Source: Owenia fusiformis
Lineage: Eukaryota; Annelida; Polychaeta; Sabellida; Oweniidae
DNA: 64,000 nt
Assembly: GCA_903813345.2 (NCBI GenBank)
Contig: CAIIXF020000009.1
Location: forward strand, 15,080,347-15,144,346
Direction of reading: 5' to 3'
Position numbers and translations under genes: made by a program. The notes below the pieces were generated by a model. The model was given only the letters and a program-made list of their open reading frames with translations, searched no databases and was not told the origin of the DNA. The first letter of the stretch is position 1, and every line of letters begins with the position of its first letter. Below are positions 1 through 14,700 of this stretch, piece after piece.

Positions 1-2122
1 ATTCGCTAGCTACGCTAACTACACTGGCTATGCAGCTAGAGAGGTTCTTGAGGTAAGCCCAGGACCATACATACTGTGGCCCCGATAGCTGCACTGGGTA
101 CGTGGCTACAGAGGTTCTTGAGGTAAACCTAGGAGCATGCATGCGTTGGCTACACTAGCTACACTGGCTATGCAGCTAGAGAGGTTCTCGTGTAAGCCCA
201 GGACCATACATACTGTGGCCCCGATAGCTGCACTGGGTACGTGGCTACAGAGGTTCTTGAGGTAAACCTAGGAGCATGCATGCGTTGGCTACACTAGCTA
301 TGCAGCTAGAGAGGTTCTCGAGGTAAGCCCAGGACCATACATACTGTGGCCCCGATAGCTGCCCTGGGTACGTGGCTACAGAGGTTCTTGAGGTAAACCT
401 AGGAGCATGCATGCGTTGGCTACGCTAGCTACACTGAATATGCAGCTAGAGAGCTTCTCGAGGTAAGCCCAGGACCATACATACTCTGGCCCCGATAGCT
501 GCACTGGGTACGCGGCTATAGAGGTTCTTGAGGTAAACCTAGGAGCATGCATGCGTTGGCTACACTAGCTACACTCGCTATGCAGCTAGAGAGGTTCTCG
601 AGGTAAGCCCAGGACCATACATACTGTGGCCCCGATAGCTGCACTGGGTACGCGGCTACAGAGGTTCTTGAGGTAAACCAAGGAGCCTGCATGCGTTCGC
701 TTACACTAGCTACACTGGCTATGCAGCTAGAGAGGTTCTCGAGGTAAGCCAAGGAGCATACATTCGGTGGTCAAGATAGCTACACTGGCTACGCGGCTAC
801 AGAGGTTCTTGAGGTAAACCTAGGAGCGTTCATGCGTTGGCTACACTAGCTACACTCGCTATGCAGCTAGAGAGGTTCTCGAGGAAAGCCCAAGACCATA
901 CATACTGTGGCCCCGGTAGCTGCACTGGGTACGCGGCTACAGAGGTTCTTGAGGTAAACCAAGGAGCATGCATGCGTTGGCTACACTAGCTACACTCGCT
1001 ATGCAGCTAGAGAGGTTCTCGAGGAAAGCCCAAGACCATACATACTGTGGCCCCGATAGCTGCACTGGGTTCGCGGCTACAGAGGTTCTTGAGGTAAACC
1101 AAGGAGCTTGCATGCGTTGGCTACACTAGCTACACTGGCTATGCAGCTAGAGAGGTTCTCGAGGTAAGCCAAGGAGCATACATTCGGTGGTCAAGATAGC
1201 TACACTGGCTACGCGGCTACAGAGGTTCTTGAGGTAAACCTAGGAGCATGCATGCGTTGGCTACACTAGCTACACTCGCTATGCAGCTAGAGAGGTTCTC
1301 GAGGTAAGCCCAAGACCATACATACTGGGGCCCCGATAGCTGCACTGGGTACGCGGCTACAGAGGTTCTTGAGGTAAACCAAGGAGCATGCATGCGTTGG
1401 CTACACTAGCTACACTGGCTATGCAGCTAGAGAGGTTCTCGAGGTAAGCCAAGGAGCATACATTCGGTGGTCACGATAGCTACACTGGCTACGCGGCTAC
1501 AGAGGTACCCCCCTAGGAACATGCATGCGGTGGCTACGCTACCTTCACTGGCTTTGCGGCTACAGATGTTCTGGATGTAAGCCCGGGACCATACATACTG
1601 TGGCCCTGATAGCTACACTGGCTACGCGGCCACAGAGGTAACCCTAGGAGCATGATGCGTTGGCTACGCTAGCTACACTGGCTGTGCATCCAGAGAGGTC
1701 CTGGAGGTAAGCCCAGGAGCATACATCCGGTGGTCACGATAGTTACACTGGCTATGGGGCTACAGAGGTTCTTGAGGTAACCCTTGGAGCATGCATGCGT
1801 TGGCTACGCTAGCTACACTGACTATGCAGCTTGAGAGGTTCTGGAGGTAAGCCCAAGAGCATACATCCGGTGGTCACGATAGCTACACTGGCTACACGGC
1901 TACAGAGGTTCTTGAGGTACCCCTAGGTGGCTACGCTAGCTGCACAGGCTACGTGTCTACACAGGGTCTGGAGGTAACTGTAAGAATATGCATGCGCTAG
2001 CTACGCTAACTTCACTGGCTATGCAGCTAGAGAGGTTCTTGAGGTAAGCCCAGGAGCATACATCCGGTGGTAACGATAGCTCCACTGGCTACGTGGCTTA
2101 AGATTTCTTGAGGTACCCCTAG

Positions 2123-2260
2123 GACCATTATACATGTCATAATATAGGGAGAAAATCAAAAAACTCAAGGCCTGTGTTACATTTGCTAACTGTATATTGA
2201 ATGCTCTTACTATGCTAGAATATTTTCTCTCACTATATCTTGACACTGTTTTAAGGACCC
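2123..2260. repeat. AT-rich non-satellite insert carried in the satellite, copy 1
   Basis: An AT-rich segment of about 135 bp interrupts the satellite, from CCATTATACATGTCAT to GACACTGTTTTAAGGACC, and has no resemblance to the 70-bp monomer. The same segment with identical junctions recurs at about 9289, 11609, 17724, 30117, 35077 and 43136, plus a partial copy at 20924. It was therefore present before the array was amplified and has been copied as part of the higher-order unit. No coding, tRNA or obvious transposon-end features are visible. The reading frames across it that begin in satellite are not credible genes. Confidence 0.9.
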
Positions 2261-5200
2261 TGCATGCGTTGGATACGCTAGCTACATTGGCTTTGCGGCT
2301 ACAAATGTTCTGGATGTAAGCCCAGGACCATACATACTGTGGCCCCGATAGCTGCACTGGGTACGTGGCTACAGAGGTTTTTGAGGTAAACCTAGGAGCA
2401 TGCATGCGATGGCTAAGCTAGCTACACTGGCTATGCAGCTAGAGAGGTTCTGGAGGAAAGCCCAGTACCCCTTAGACCATGCATGCGGTGGCTACACTTT
2501 CTACACTGGCTTTACGGCTACAGAGGTTCTGGATATAAGCCCAGGACGATACATTCTGTGGCCCCGATAGCTGCACTGGGTATGCGGCTACAGAGTTTCT
2601 GGATGTAAGCCCAGGACCATACATTCTGTGGTCCCGATAGCTGCACTGGCTTCGCTGCTACATAGGTTCTTGAGGTAAACCTAGGAGCATGCATGCGTTT
2701 GCTACGCTAGCTACACTGGCTATGCAGCTAGAGAGGTTCTGGAGGTAAGCCCAGTACCCCTAAGACCATGCATGCGGCGGCTACGCTCTCTACACTGGCT
2801 TTGCAGCTACAGAGGTTCTGGATGTAAGCCCAGGACCATACATACTGTGGCCCCGATAGCTACACTGGTTACACGGCTACAGAGGTTCTTGAGGTAAGCC
2901 CAGGACGAAACATACTGTGAACCCGATAGCTGCACTGGGTACGCGGCTACAGAGGCTCTTGAGGTAAACCTAGGAGCATGCATGCGTTGGCTACACTAGC
3001 TAGACTGGCTATGCAGCTAGAGAGGTTCTCGAGGTAAGCCCAGGACCATACATACTGTGGCCCCGATAGCTGCACTGGGTACGTGGCTACAGAGGTTCTT
3101 GAGGTAAACCTAGGAGCATGCATGCGTTGGCTACGCTAGCTACACTGAATATGCAGCTAGAGAGGTTCTCGAGGTAAGCCAAGGAGCATACATTTGGTGG
3201 TCAAGATAGCTTAACTGGCTACGCAGCTACAGAGGTTCTTGAGGTAAACCCAGGAAAATGCATGCGTTGGCTACACTAGCTACACTCGCTATGCAGCTAG
3301 AGAGGTTCTCGAGGTAAGCCCAAGACCATACATACTGTGGCCCCGACAGCTGCACTGGGTACGCGGCTACAGAGGTTCTTGAGGTAAACCAAGGAGCATG
3401 CATGCGTTGGCTACACTAGCTACACTGGCTATGCAGCTAGAGAGGTTCTCGAGGTAAGCCAAGGAGCATACATTCGGTGGTCAAGATAGCTACACTGGCT
3501 ACGCGGCTACAGAGGTTCTTGAGGTACCCCTACGACCATTCATGCGGTGGCTACGCTAGCTACACAGGCTACGTGTCTACACAGGGTCTGGAGATATGTA
3601 AGAATATGCATGCGCTAGCTACGCTAACTACACTGGCTATGCAGCTAGAGAGGTTCTTGAGGTAAGCCCAGGAGCATACATGCGGTGGTCACAATAGCTA
3701 CACTGGCTACGCATCTACAGACGTTCTTGATGTACCCCTAGGACCATGCATGCGATGGCTACGCTACCTATACTGGTTTTGCGGCTACAGATGTTCTGGA
3801 TGTAAGCCCAGGACCATACATACTGTGGCCCCGATAGCTGCACTGGGTACGTGGCTACAGAGGTTCTTGAGGTAAACCTAGGAGCATGCATGCGTTGGCT
3901 ACACTAGCTACACTGGCTATGCAGCTAGAGAGGTTCTCGAGGTAAGCCCAGGACCATACATACTGTGGCCCCGATAGCTGCACTGGGTACGTGGCTACAG
4001 AGGTTCTTGAGGTAAACCTAGGGGCATGCATGCGTTGGCTACGCTAGCTACACTGAATATGCAGCTAGAGAGGTTCTCGAGGTAAGCCCAGGACCATACA
4101 TACTCTGGCCCCGATAGCTGCACTGGGTACGCGGCTATAGAGGTTCTTGAGGTAAACCTAGGAGCATGCATGCGTTGGCTACACTAGCTACACTCGCTAT
4201 GCAGCTAGAGAGGTTCTCGAGGTAAGCCCAGGACCATACATACTGTGACCCCGATAGCTGCACTGGGTACGCGGCTACAGAGGCTCTTGAGGTAAACCTA
4301 GGAGCATGCATGCGTTGGCTACGCTAGCTACACTGGCTATGCAGCTAGAGAGGTTCTCGAGGTAAGCCCAGGACCATACATACTGTGGCCCCGATAGCTG
4401 CACTGGGTACGTGGCTACAGAGGTTCTTGAGGTAAACCTAGGAGCATGCATGCGTTGGCTACACTAGCTACACTGGCTATGCAGCTAGAGAGGTTCTCGA
4501 GGTAAGCCCAGGACCATACATACTGTGGCCCCGATAGCTGCACTGGGTACGCGGCTACAGAGGTTCTTGAGGTAAACCAAGGAGCATGCATGCGTTCGCT
4601 TACACTAGCTACACTGGCTATGCAGCTAGAGAGGTTCTCGAGGTAAGCCAAGGAGCATACATTCGGTGGTCAAGAGAGCTACACTGGCTACGCGGCTACA
4701 GAGGTTCTTGAGGTAAACCTAGGAGCGTGCATGCGTTGGCTACACTAGCTACACTGGCTATGCGGCTAGAGATGTTCTCGAGGTAAGCCCAGGACCATAC
4801 ATACTGTGGCCCCGATAGCTGCACTGGGTACGTGGCTACAGAGGTTCTTGAGGTACCCCTAGGACCATGCATGCGGTGGCTACGCTACCTACACTGGCTT
4901 TGCGGCTACAGATGTTCTAGATGTAAGCCTAGGACGAAACATACTGTGACCCCGATAGCTGCACTGGCTACGCGGCTACAGATGTTCTTGAAGTAAACCT
5001 AGGAGCATGCATGCGTTGGCTACGCTGGCTACACTGGCTATGCAGCTAGAGAGGTTCTCGAGGTAAGCCCAGGACCATACATACTGTGGCCCCGATAGCT
5101 GCACTGGGTACGCGGCTACAGAGGTTCTTGAGGTAAACCAAGGAGCATGCATGCGTTGGCTACACTAGCTACACTGGCTATGCAGCTAGAGAGGTTCTCG

Positions 5201-8200
5201 AGGTAAGCCAAGGAGCATACATCCGGTGGTCAAGATAGCTACACGGCTACGCGGCTACAGAGGTTCTTGAGATACCCCTAGGACCATTCATGCGGTGGCT
5301 ACGCTAGCTATATAGGCTACGTGTCTACACAGGGTCTGGAGATATGTAAGAATATGCATTCGCTAGCTACGCTAACTACACTGGCTATGCAGCTAGAGAG
5401 GATCTTGAGGTAAGCCCAGGACCATACATACTGTGGCCCCGATAGCTGCACTGGGTACGTGGCTACAGAGGTTCTTGAGGTAAACCTAGGAGCATGCATG
5501 CGTTGGCTACACTAGCTACACTGGCTATGCAGCTAGAGAGGTTCTCGAGGTAAGCCCAGGACCATACATACTGTGGCCCCGATAGCTGCACTGGGTACGT
5601 GGCTACAGAGGTTCTTGAGGTAAACCTAGGAGCATGCATGCGTTGGCTACACTAGCTACACTGGCTATGCAGCTAGAGAGGTTCTCGAGGTAAGCCCAGG
5701 ACCATACATACTGTGGCCCCGATAGCTGCACTGGGTACGTGGCTACAGAGTTTCTTGAGGTAAACCTAGGAGCATGCATGCGTTGGCTACACTAGCTACA
5801 CTGGCTATGCAGCTAGAGAGGTTCTCGAGGTAAGCCCAGGACCATACATACTGTGGCCCCGATAGCTGCACTGGGTACGTGGCTACAGAGGTTCTTGAGG
5901 TAAACCTAGGAGCATGCATGCGTTGGCTACGCTAGCTACACTGAATATGCAGCTAGAGAGCTTCTCGAGGTAAGCCCAGGACCATACATACTCTGGCCCC
6001 GATAGCTGCACTGGGTACGCGGCTATAGAGGTTCTTGAGGTAAACCTAGGAGCATGCATGCGTTGGCTACACTAGCTACACTCGCTATGCAGCTAGAGAG
6101 GTTCTCGAGGTAAGCCCAGGACCATACATACTGTGGCCCCGATAGCTGCACTGGGTACGCGGCTACAGAGGTTCTTGAGGTAAACCAAGGAGCATGCATG
6201 CGTTCGCTTACACTAGGTACACTGGCTATGCAGCTAGAGAGGTTCTCGAGGTAAGCCAAGAGCATACATTCGGTGGTCAAGATAGCTACACTGGCTACGC
6301 GGCTACAGAGGTTCTTGAGGTAAGCCTAGGAGCGTGCATGCGTTGGCAACACTAGCTACACTCGCTATGCAGCTAGAGAGGTTCTCGAGGAAAGCCCAAG
6401 ACCATACATACTGTGGCCCCGGTAGCTGCACTGGGTACGCGGCTACAGAGGTTCTTGAGGTAAACCAAGGAGCATGCATGCGTTGGCTACACTAGCTACA
6501 CTGGCTATGCAGCTAGATAGGTTCTCGAGGTAAGCCAAGGAGCATACATTCGGTGGTCAAGATAGCTACACTGGCTACGCGGCTACAGAGGTTCTTGAGG
6601 AAAACCTAGGAGCATGCATGCGTTGGCTACACTAGCTACACTGGCTATGCAGCTAGAGAGGTTCTCGAGGTAAGCCAAGGAGCATACATTCGGTGGTCAC
6701 TATAGCTACACTGGCTACGCGGCTACAGAGGTACCCCCCTAGGAACATGCATGCGGTGGCTACGCTACCTTCACTGGCTTTGCGGCTACAGATGTTCTGG
6801 ATGTAAGCCCGGGACCATACATACTGTGGCCCTGATAGCTACACTGGCTACGCGGCCACAGAGGTAACCCTAGGAGCATGATGCGTTGGCTACGCTAGCT
6901 ACACTGGCTGTAAATCCAGAGAGGTCCTGGAGGTAAGCCCAGGAGCATACATCCGGTGGTCACGATAGCTACACTGGCTATGGGGCTACAGAGGTTCTTG
7001 AGGTAACCCTAGGAGCATGAATGCGTTGGCTACGCTAGCTACACTGACTATGCAGCTTGAGAGGTTCTGGAGGTAAGCCCAAGAGCATACATCCGGTGGT
7101 CACGATAGCAGGCTACGTGTCTACACAGGGTCTGGAGATATATAAGAATATGCATGCGCTAGCTACGCTAACTACACTGGCTATGCAGCTAGAGAGGTTC
7201 TTGAGGTAATCCCAGGAGCATACATGCGGTGGTCACAATAGCTAAACAGGCTATGCGGCTACAGAGGTTCTTGATGTACCCCTGCGATGGCTACGCTACC
7301 TATACTGGCTTTGCGGCTACAGAGGTTCTGGATGTAAGCCTAGGACGAAACGTACTGTGACCCCGATAGCTGCACTGGGTACACGGCTACAGAGGTTCTT
7401 GAGGTAAACCTAGGAGCATGCATGCGTTGGCTACACTAGCTACACTGGCTATGCGGCTAGAGATGTTCTCGAGGTAAGTCCAGGACCATACATTCTGTGG
7501 TCCCAATAGCTTCACTGGCTTCGCGGCTACAGAGGTTCTTGAGGTAACCCTAGCAGCATGCATGTGTTGGCTACGCTAGCTACACTGACTATGCAGCTAG
7601 AGAGGATCTGGAGGTAAGCCCAGGAGCATACATCCGGTGGTCACGATAGCTACACTGGCTACGCGGCTACAGAGGGTCTTGGGGTACCCCTAGGAACATG
7701 CATGCAGTGGCTACGCTACCTACACTGGCTTTGCGGCTACAGAGGTTCTGGATGTAAGCCTAGGACGAAACATACGTGACCCCGATAGCTGCACTGGGTA
7801 CGCAGCTACAGAGGTTCTTGAGGTAAACCTAGGAGCATGCATGCGTTGGCTACACTAGCTACACTCGCTGTGCAAGCTAGAGAGGTTCTCGAGGTAAGCC
7901 CAGGACCATACATACTGTGGCCCCGATAGCTGCACTGGGTACGCAGCTCCAGAGGTTCTTGAGGTAAACCAAGGAGCATGCATGCGTTGGCTACACTAGC
8001 TACACTGGCTATGCAGCTAGAGATGTTCTCGAGGTAAGCCAAGGAGCATACATCCGGTGGTCAAGATAGCTACACGGCTACGCGGCTACAGAGGTTCTTG
8101 AGATACCCCTAGGACCATTCATGCGTTGGCTACGCTAGCTACACAGGCTACGTGTCTACACAGGATCTGGAGATATGTAAGAATATGCATTCGCTAGCTA

Positions 8201-9288
8201 CGCTTACTACACTGGCAATGCAGCTAGAGAGGTTCTTGAGGTAAGCCCAGGAGCATACATGCGGTGGTCACAATAGCTACACAGGCTAAGCGGCTATAGA
8301 GGTTCTTGATGTACCCCTAGGACCATGCATGCGATGACTACGCTACCTATACTGGTTTTGCGGCTACAGATGTTCTGGATGTAAGCCCGGGACCATACAT
8401 ACTGTGGCCCCGATAGCTGCACTGGGTACGCGGCTACAGAGGTTCTTGAGGTAGACCAAGGAGCATGCATCCGGTGGTCAAGATAGCTACACTGGCTACG
8501 CGGCTACAGAGGTTCTTGAGATACCCCTAGAACCATTCATGCGGTGGCTACGCTACCTATACTTGTTTTGCGGCTACAGATGTTCTGGATGTAAGCCCAG
8601 GACCATACTTACTGTGGCCCTGATAGCTACACTGACTACACGGCTACAGAGGTAACCCTAGGAGCATGCATGCGTTGGCTACGTTAGCTACACTGGCTGT
8701 GCATCCAGAGAGGTTCTGGATGTAAGCCTAGGACGAAACGTACTGTGACCCCGATAGCTGCACTGGGTAAACGGCTACAGAGGTTCTTGAGGTAAACCTA
8801 GGAGCATGCATGCGTTGGCTACACTAGCTACACTGGCTATGCGGCTAGAGATGTTCTCGAGGTAAGCCCAGGACCATACATACTGTGGCCCCGATAGCTG
8901 CACTGGGTACGTGGCTACAGAGGTTCTTGAGGTAAACCTAGGAGCATGCATGCGTTGGCTACGCTAGCTACACTGACAATGCAGCTTGAGAGGTTCTGGA
9001 GGTAAGCCCAAGAGCATACATCCGATGGTCACGATAGCTACACTGGCTACGCGGCTACAGAGGTTCTTGAGGTACCCCTAGGTGGCTATGCTAGCTGCAC
9101 AGGCTACGTGTCTACACAGGGTCTGGAGGTAACTGTAAGAATATGCATGCGCTAGCTACGCTAACTACACTGGCTATGCAGCTAGAGAGGTTCTTGAGGT
9201 AAGCCCAGGAGCATACATCCGGTGGTAACGATAGCTCCACTGGCTACGTGGCTTAAGATTTCTTGAGGTACCCCTAGGACCATTATAC

Positions 9289-9416
9289 ATGTCATGATAT
9301 AGGGAGAAAATCAAAAAACTCAAGGCCTGTGTTACATTTGCTAACTGTATATTGAATGCTCTTACTATGCTAGAATATTTTCTCTCACTATATCTTGACA
9401 CTGTTTTAAGGACCCT
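9289..9416. repeat. AT-rich insert, copy 2
   Basis: This is nearly identical to the copy at 2123. The right junction differs: after GGACCCTGCATGCG the sequence goes straight to CTAGCTACATTGG, lacking the TTGGATACG present in copies 1, 3, 5, 6 and 7. Copy 4 shares this shorter junction, which makes copies 2 and 4 a sub-lineage. Confidence 0.88.
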
Positions 9417-11608
9417 GCATGCGCTAGCTACATTGGCTTTGCGGCTACAAATGTTCTGGATGTAAGCCCAGGACCATACATACTATGGCCCCGATAGCTG
9501 CACTGGGTACGTGGCTACAGAGGTTCTTGAAGTAAACATAGGAGCATGCATGCGTTGGCTACGCTAGCTACACTGGCTAGGCAGCTAGAGAGGTTCTGGA
9601 GGTAAGCCCAGTACCCCTTAGACCATGCATGCGGTGGCTACGCTATCTACACTGGCTTTACGGCTACAGAGGTTCTGGATATAAGCCCAGGACGATACAT
9701 TCTGTGGCCCCGATAGCTGCACTGGCTACACAGCAACAGAGGTTCTTGAGGTACCCCTAGGGCCATGCATGCGTTGGCTACACTAGCTACACTCGCTATG
9801 CAGCTAGAGAGGTTCTCGAGGTAAGCCCAGGACCATACATACTCTGGCCCCGATAGCTGCACTGGGTACGCGGCTATAGAGGTTCTTGAGGTAAACCTAG
9901 GAGCATGCATGCGTTGGCTACACTAGCTACACTCGCTATGCAGCTAGAGAGGTTCTCGAGGTAAGCCAAGGACCATGCATACTGTGGCCCCGATAGCTGC
10001 ACTGGGTACGCGGCTACAGAGGTTCTTGAGGTAAACCAAGGAGCATGCATGCGTTCGCTTACACTAGCTACACTGGCTATGCAGCTAGAGAGGTTCTCGA
10101 GGTAAGCCAAGGAGCATACATTCGGTGGTCAAGATAGCTACACTGGCTACGCGGCTACAGAGGTTCTTGAGGTAAACCTAGGAGCATGCATGCGTTGGCT
10201 ACACTAGCTACACTCGCTATGCAGCTAGAGAGGTTCTCGAGGAAAGCCCAAGACCATACATACTGTGGCCCCGATAGCTGCACTGGGTACGCGGCTACAG
10301 AGGTTCTTGAGGTAAACCAAGGAGCTTGCATGCGTTGGCTACACTAGCTACACTGGCTATGCAGCTAGAGAGGTTCTCGAGGTAAGCCAAGGAGCATACA
10401 TTCGGTGGTCAAGATAGCTACACTGGCTACGCGGCTACAGAGGTTCTTGAGGTAAACCTAGGAGCATGCATGAGTTGGCTACACTAGCTACACTCGCTAT
10501 GCAGCTAGAGAGGTTCTCGAGGTAAGCCCAAGACCATACATACTGGGGCCCCGATAGCTGCACTGGGTACGCGGCTACAGAGGTTTTTGAGGTAAACCAA
10601 GGAGCATGCATGCGTTGGCTACACTAGCTACACTGGCTATGCAGCTAGAGAGGTTCTCGAGGTAAGCCAAGGAGCATACATTCGGTGGTCACGATAGCTA
10701 CACTGGCTACGCGGCTACAGAGGTACCCCCCTAGGAACATGCATGCTGTGGCTACGCTACCTTCACTGGCTTTGCGGCTACAGATGTTCTGGATGTAAGC
10801 CCGGGACCATACATACTGTGGCCCTGATAGCTACACTGGCTACGCGGCCACAGAGGTAACCCTAGGAGCATGATGCGTTGGCTACGCTAGCTACACTGGC
10901 TGTGCATCCAGAGAGGTCCTGGAGGTAAGCCCAAGAGCATACATCCGGTGGTCACGATAGCTACACTGGCTACACGGCTACAGAGGTTCTTGAGGTACCC
11001 CTAGGTGGCTACGCTAGCTGCACAGGCTACGTGTCTACACAGGGTCTGGAGGTAACTGTAAGAATATGCATGCGCTAGCTACGCTAACTACACTGGCTAT
11101 GCAGCTAGAGAGGTTCTTGAGGTAACCCTAGGAGCATGCATGCGTTGGCTACGCTAGCTACACTGACTAAGCAGCTTGAGAGGTTCTGGAGGTAAGCCCA
11201 AGAGCATACATCCGGTGGTCACGATAGCTACACTGGCTACACGGCTACAGAGGTTCTTGAGGTAACCCTAGGAGCATGCATGCGTTGGCTACGCTAGCTA
11301 CACTGACTAAGCAGCTTGAGAGGTTCTGGAGGTAAGCCCAAGAGCATACATCCGGTGGTCACGATAGCTACACTGGCTACACGGCTACAGAGGTTCTTGA
11401 GGTACCCCTAGGTGGCTACGCTAGCTGCACAGGCTACGTGTCTACACAGGGTCTGGAGGTAACTGTAAGAATATGCATGCGCTAGCTACGCTAACTACAC
11501 TGGCTATGCAGCTAGAGAGGTTCTTGAGGTAAGCCCAGGAGCATACATCCGGTGGTAACGATAGCTCCACTGGCTACGTGGCTTAAGATTTCTTGAGGTA
11601 CCCCTAGG

Positions 11609-11750
11609 ACCATTATACATGTCATGATATAGGGAGAAAATCAAAAAACTCAAGGCCTGTGTTACATTTGCTAACTGTATATTGAATGCTCTTACTATGC
11701 TAGAATATTTTCTCTCACTATATCTTGACACTGTTTTAAGGACCCTGCAT
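11609..11750. repeat. AT-rich insert, copy 3
   Basis: This matches the copy at 2123 including both junctions, 9486 bp away from it. That gives one estimate of the higher-order period in block 1. Confidence 0.88.
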
Positions 11751-14700
11751 GCGTTGGATACGCTAGCTACATTGGCTTTGCGGCTACAAATGTTCTGGAT
11801 GTAAGCCCAGGACCATACATACTGTGGCCCCGATAGCTGCACTGGGTACGTGGCTACAGAGGTTTTTGAGGTAAACCTAGGAGCATGCATGCGATGGCTA
11901 AGCTAGCTACACTGGCTATGCAGCTAGAGAGGTTCTGGAGGAAAGCCCAGTACCCCTTAGACCATGCATGCGGTGGCTACACTATCTACACTGGCTTTAC
12001 GGCTACAGAGGTTCTGGATATAAGCCCAGGACGATACATTCTGTGGCCCCGATAGCTGCACTGGGTATGCGGCTACAGAGTTTCTGGATGTAAGCCCAGG
12101 ACCATACATTCTGTGGTCCCGATAGCTGCACTGGCTTCGCTGCTACATAGGTTCTTGAGGTAAACCTAGGAGCATGCATGCGTTGGCTACGCTAGCTACA
12201 CTGGCTATGCAGCTAGAGAGGTTCTGGAGGTAAGCCCAGTACCCCTAAGACCATGCATGCGGCGGCTACGCTCTCTACACTGGCTTTGCAGCTACAGAGG
12301 TTCTGGATGTAAGCCCAGGACCATACATACTGTGGCCCCGATAGCTACACTGGTTACACGGCTACAGAGGTTCTTGAGGTAAGCCCAGGAGCATGCATGT
12401 GTTGGCTACGCTAGCTACCCTGGTTATGCATCTAGAGAGGTTCTGGAGGTAAGCCAAGAAGCGTGGTCACGATAGTTACACTGGCTACGCAGCTACAGAG
12501 GGTCTCGAGGTACCTCTAGGACCATGCATGCGGTGGCTACGCTACCTACACTGGCTTTGCAGCTACAGAGGTTCTGGATGTAAGCCTAGGACGAAACATA
12601 CTGTGAACCCGATAGCTGCACTGGGTACGCGGATACAGAGGCTCTTGAGGTAAACCTAGGAGCATGCATGCGTTGGCTACACTAGCTAGACTGGCTATGC
12701 AGCTAGAGAGGTTCTCGAGGTAAGCCCAGGACCATACATACTGTGGCCCCGATAGCTGCACTGGGTACGTGGCTACAGAGGTTCTTGAGGTAAACCTAGG
12801 AGCATGCATGCGTTGGCTACGCTAGCTACACTGAATATGCAGCTAGAGAGGTTCTCGAGGTAAGCCAAGGAGCATACATTTGGTGGTCAAGATAGCTTAA
12901 CTGGCTACGCGGCTACAGAGGTTCTTGAGGTAAACCCAGGAAAATGCATGCGTTGGCTACACTAGCTACACTCGCTATGCAGCTAGAGAGGTTCTCGAGG
13001 TAAGCCCAAGACCATACATACTGTGGCCCCGACAGCTGCACTGGGTACGCGGCTACAGAGGTTCTTGAGGTAAACCAAGGAGCATGCATGCGTTGGCTAC
13101 ACTAGCTACACTGGCTATGCAGCTAGAGAGGTTCTCGAGGTAAGCCAAGGAGCATACATTCGGTGGTCAAGATAGCTACACTGGCTACGCGGCTACAGAG
13201 GTTCTTGAGGTACCCCTACGACCATTCATGCGGTGGCTACGCTAGCTACACAGGCTACGTGTCTACACAGGGTCTGGAGATATGTAAGAATATGCATGCG
13301 CTAGCTACGCTAACTACACTGGCTATGCAGCTAGAGAGGTTCTTGAGGTAAGCCCAGGAGCATACATGCGGTGGTCACAATAGCTACACTGGCTACGCGT
13401 CTACAGACGTTCTTGATGTACCCCTAGGACCATGCATGCGATGGCTACGCTACCTATACTGGTTTTGCGGCTACAGATGTTCTGGATGTAAGCCCAGGAC
13501 CATACATACTGTGGCCCCGATAGCTGCACTGGGTACGTGGCTACAGAGGTTCTTGAGGTAAACCTAGGAGCATGCATGCGTTGGCTACACTAGCTACACT
13601 GGCTATGCAGCTAGAGAGGTTCTCGAGGTAAGCCCAGGACCATACATACTGTGGCCCCGATAGCTGCACTGGGTACGTGGCTACAGAGGTTCTTGAGGTA
13701 AACCTAGGGGCATGCATGCGTTGGCTACGCTAGCTACACTGAATATGCAGCTAGAGAGGTTCTCGAGGTAAGCCCAGGACCATACATACTCTGGCCCCGA
13801 TAGCTGCACTGGGTACGCGGCTATAGAGGTTCTTGAGGTAAACCTAGGAGCATGCATGCGTTGGCTACACTAGCTACACTCGCTATGCAGCTAGAGAGGT
13901 TCTCGAGGTAAGCCCAGGACCATACATACTGTGGCCCCGATAGCTGCACTGGGTACGCGGCTACAGAGGTTCTTGAGGTAAACCAAGGAGCATGCATGCG
14001 TTCGCTTACACTAGCTACACTGGCTATGCAGCTAGAGAGGTTCTCGAGGTAAGCCAAGGAGCATACATTCGGTGGTCAAGATAGCTACACTGGCTACGCG
14101 GCTACAGAGGTTCTTGAGGTAAACCTAGGAGCATGCATGCGTTGGCTACACTAGCTACACTCGCTATGCAGCTAGAGAGGTTCTCGAGGAAAGCCCAAGA
14201 CCATACATACTGTGGCCCCGATAGCTGCACTGGGTACGCGGCTACAGAGGTTCTTGAGGTAAACCAAGGAGCATGCATGCGTTGGCTACACTAGCTACAC
14301 TGGCTATGCAGCTAGATAGGTTCTCGAGGTAAGCCAAGGAGCATACATTCGGTGGTCAAGAGAGCTACACTGGCTACGCGGCTACAGAGGTTCTTGAGAT
14401 AAACCTAGGAGCATGCATGCGTTGGCTACACTAGCTACACTGGCTATGCAGCTAGAGAGGTTCTCGAGGTAAGCCAAGGAGCATACATTCGGTGGTCACG
14501 ATAGCTACACTGGCTACGCGGCTACAGAGGGTCTTGGGGTACCCCTAGGACCATGCATGCGTTGGCTACGCTACCTACACTGGCTTTGCGGCTACAGAGG
14601 TTCTGGATGTAAGCCCGGGACCAAACATACTGTGGCTACGCTACCTACACTGGCTTTGCGGTTACAGAGGTTCTGGATGTAAAGCCCAGGACCATACATA

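Noticed and set aside
516-752. Many 60-87 codon frames (MAYLENLSSC..., MHAPRFTSR..., MVKIATLATR...) throughout the arrays
   Set aside because: These are translations of the 70-bp monomer. Only repeat variants that happen to lack stops give frames, so they are repeat artefacts.
2019-2405. 128-codon minus-strand frame recurring at 11504, 30013 and 34972 (shorter at 9174 and 43031)
   Set aside because: It runs through satellite and the AT-rich insert. It recurs because the higher-order unit recurs, has no start context or domain, and the 139-140 bp dimer shifts frame between copies.
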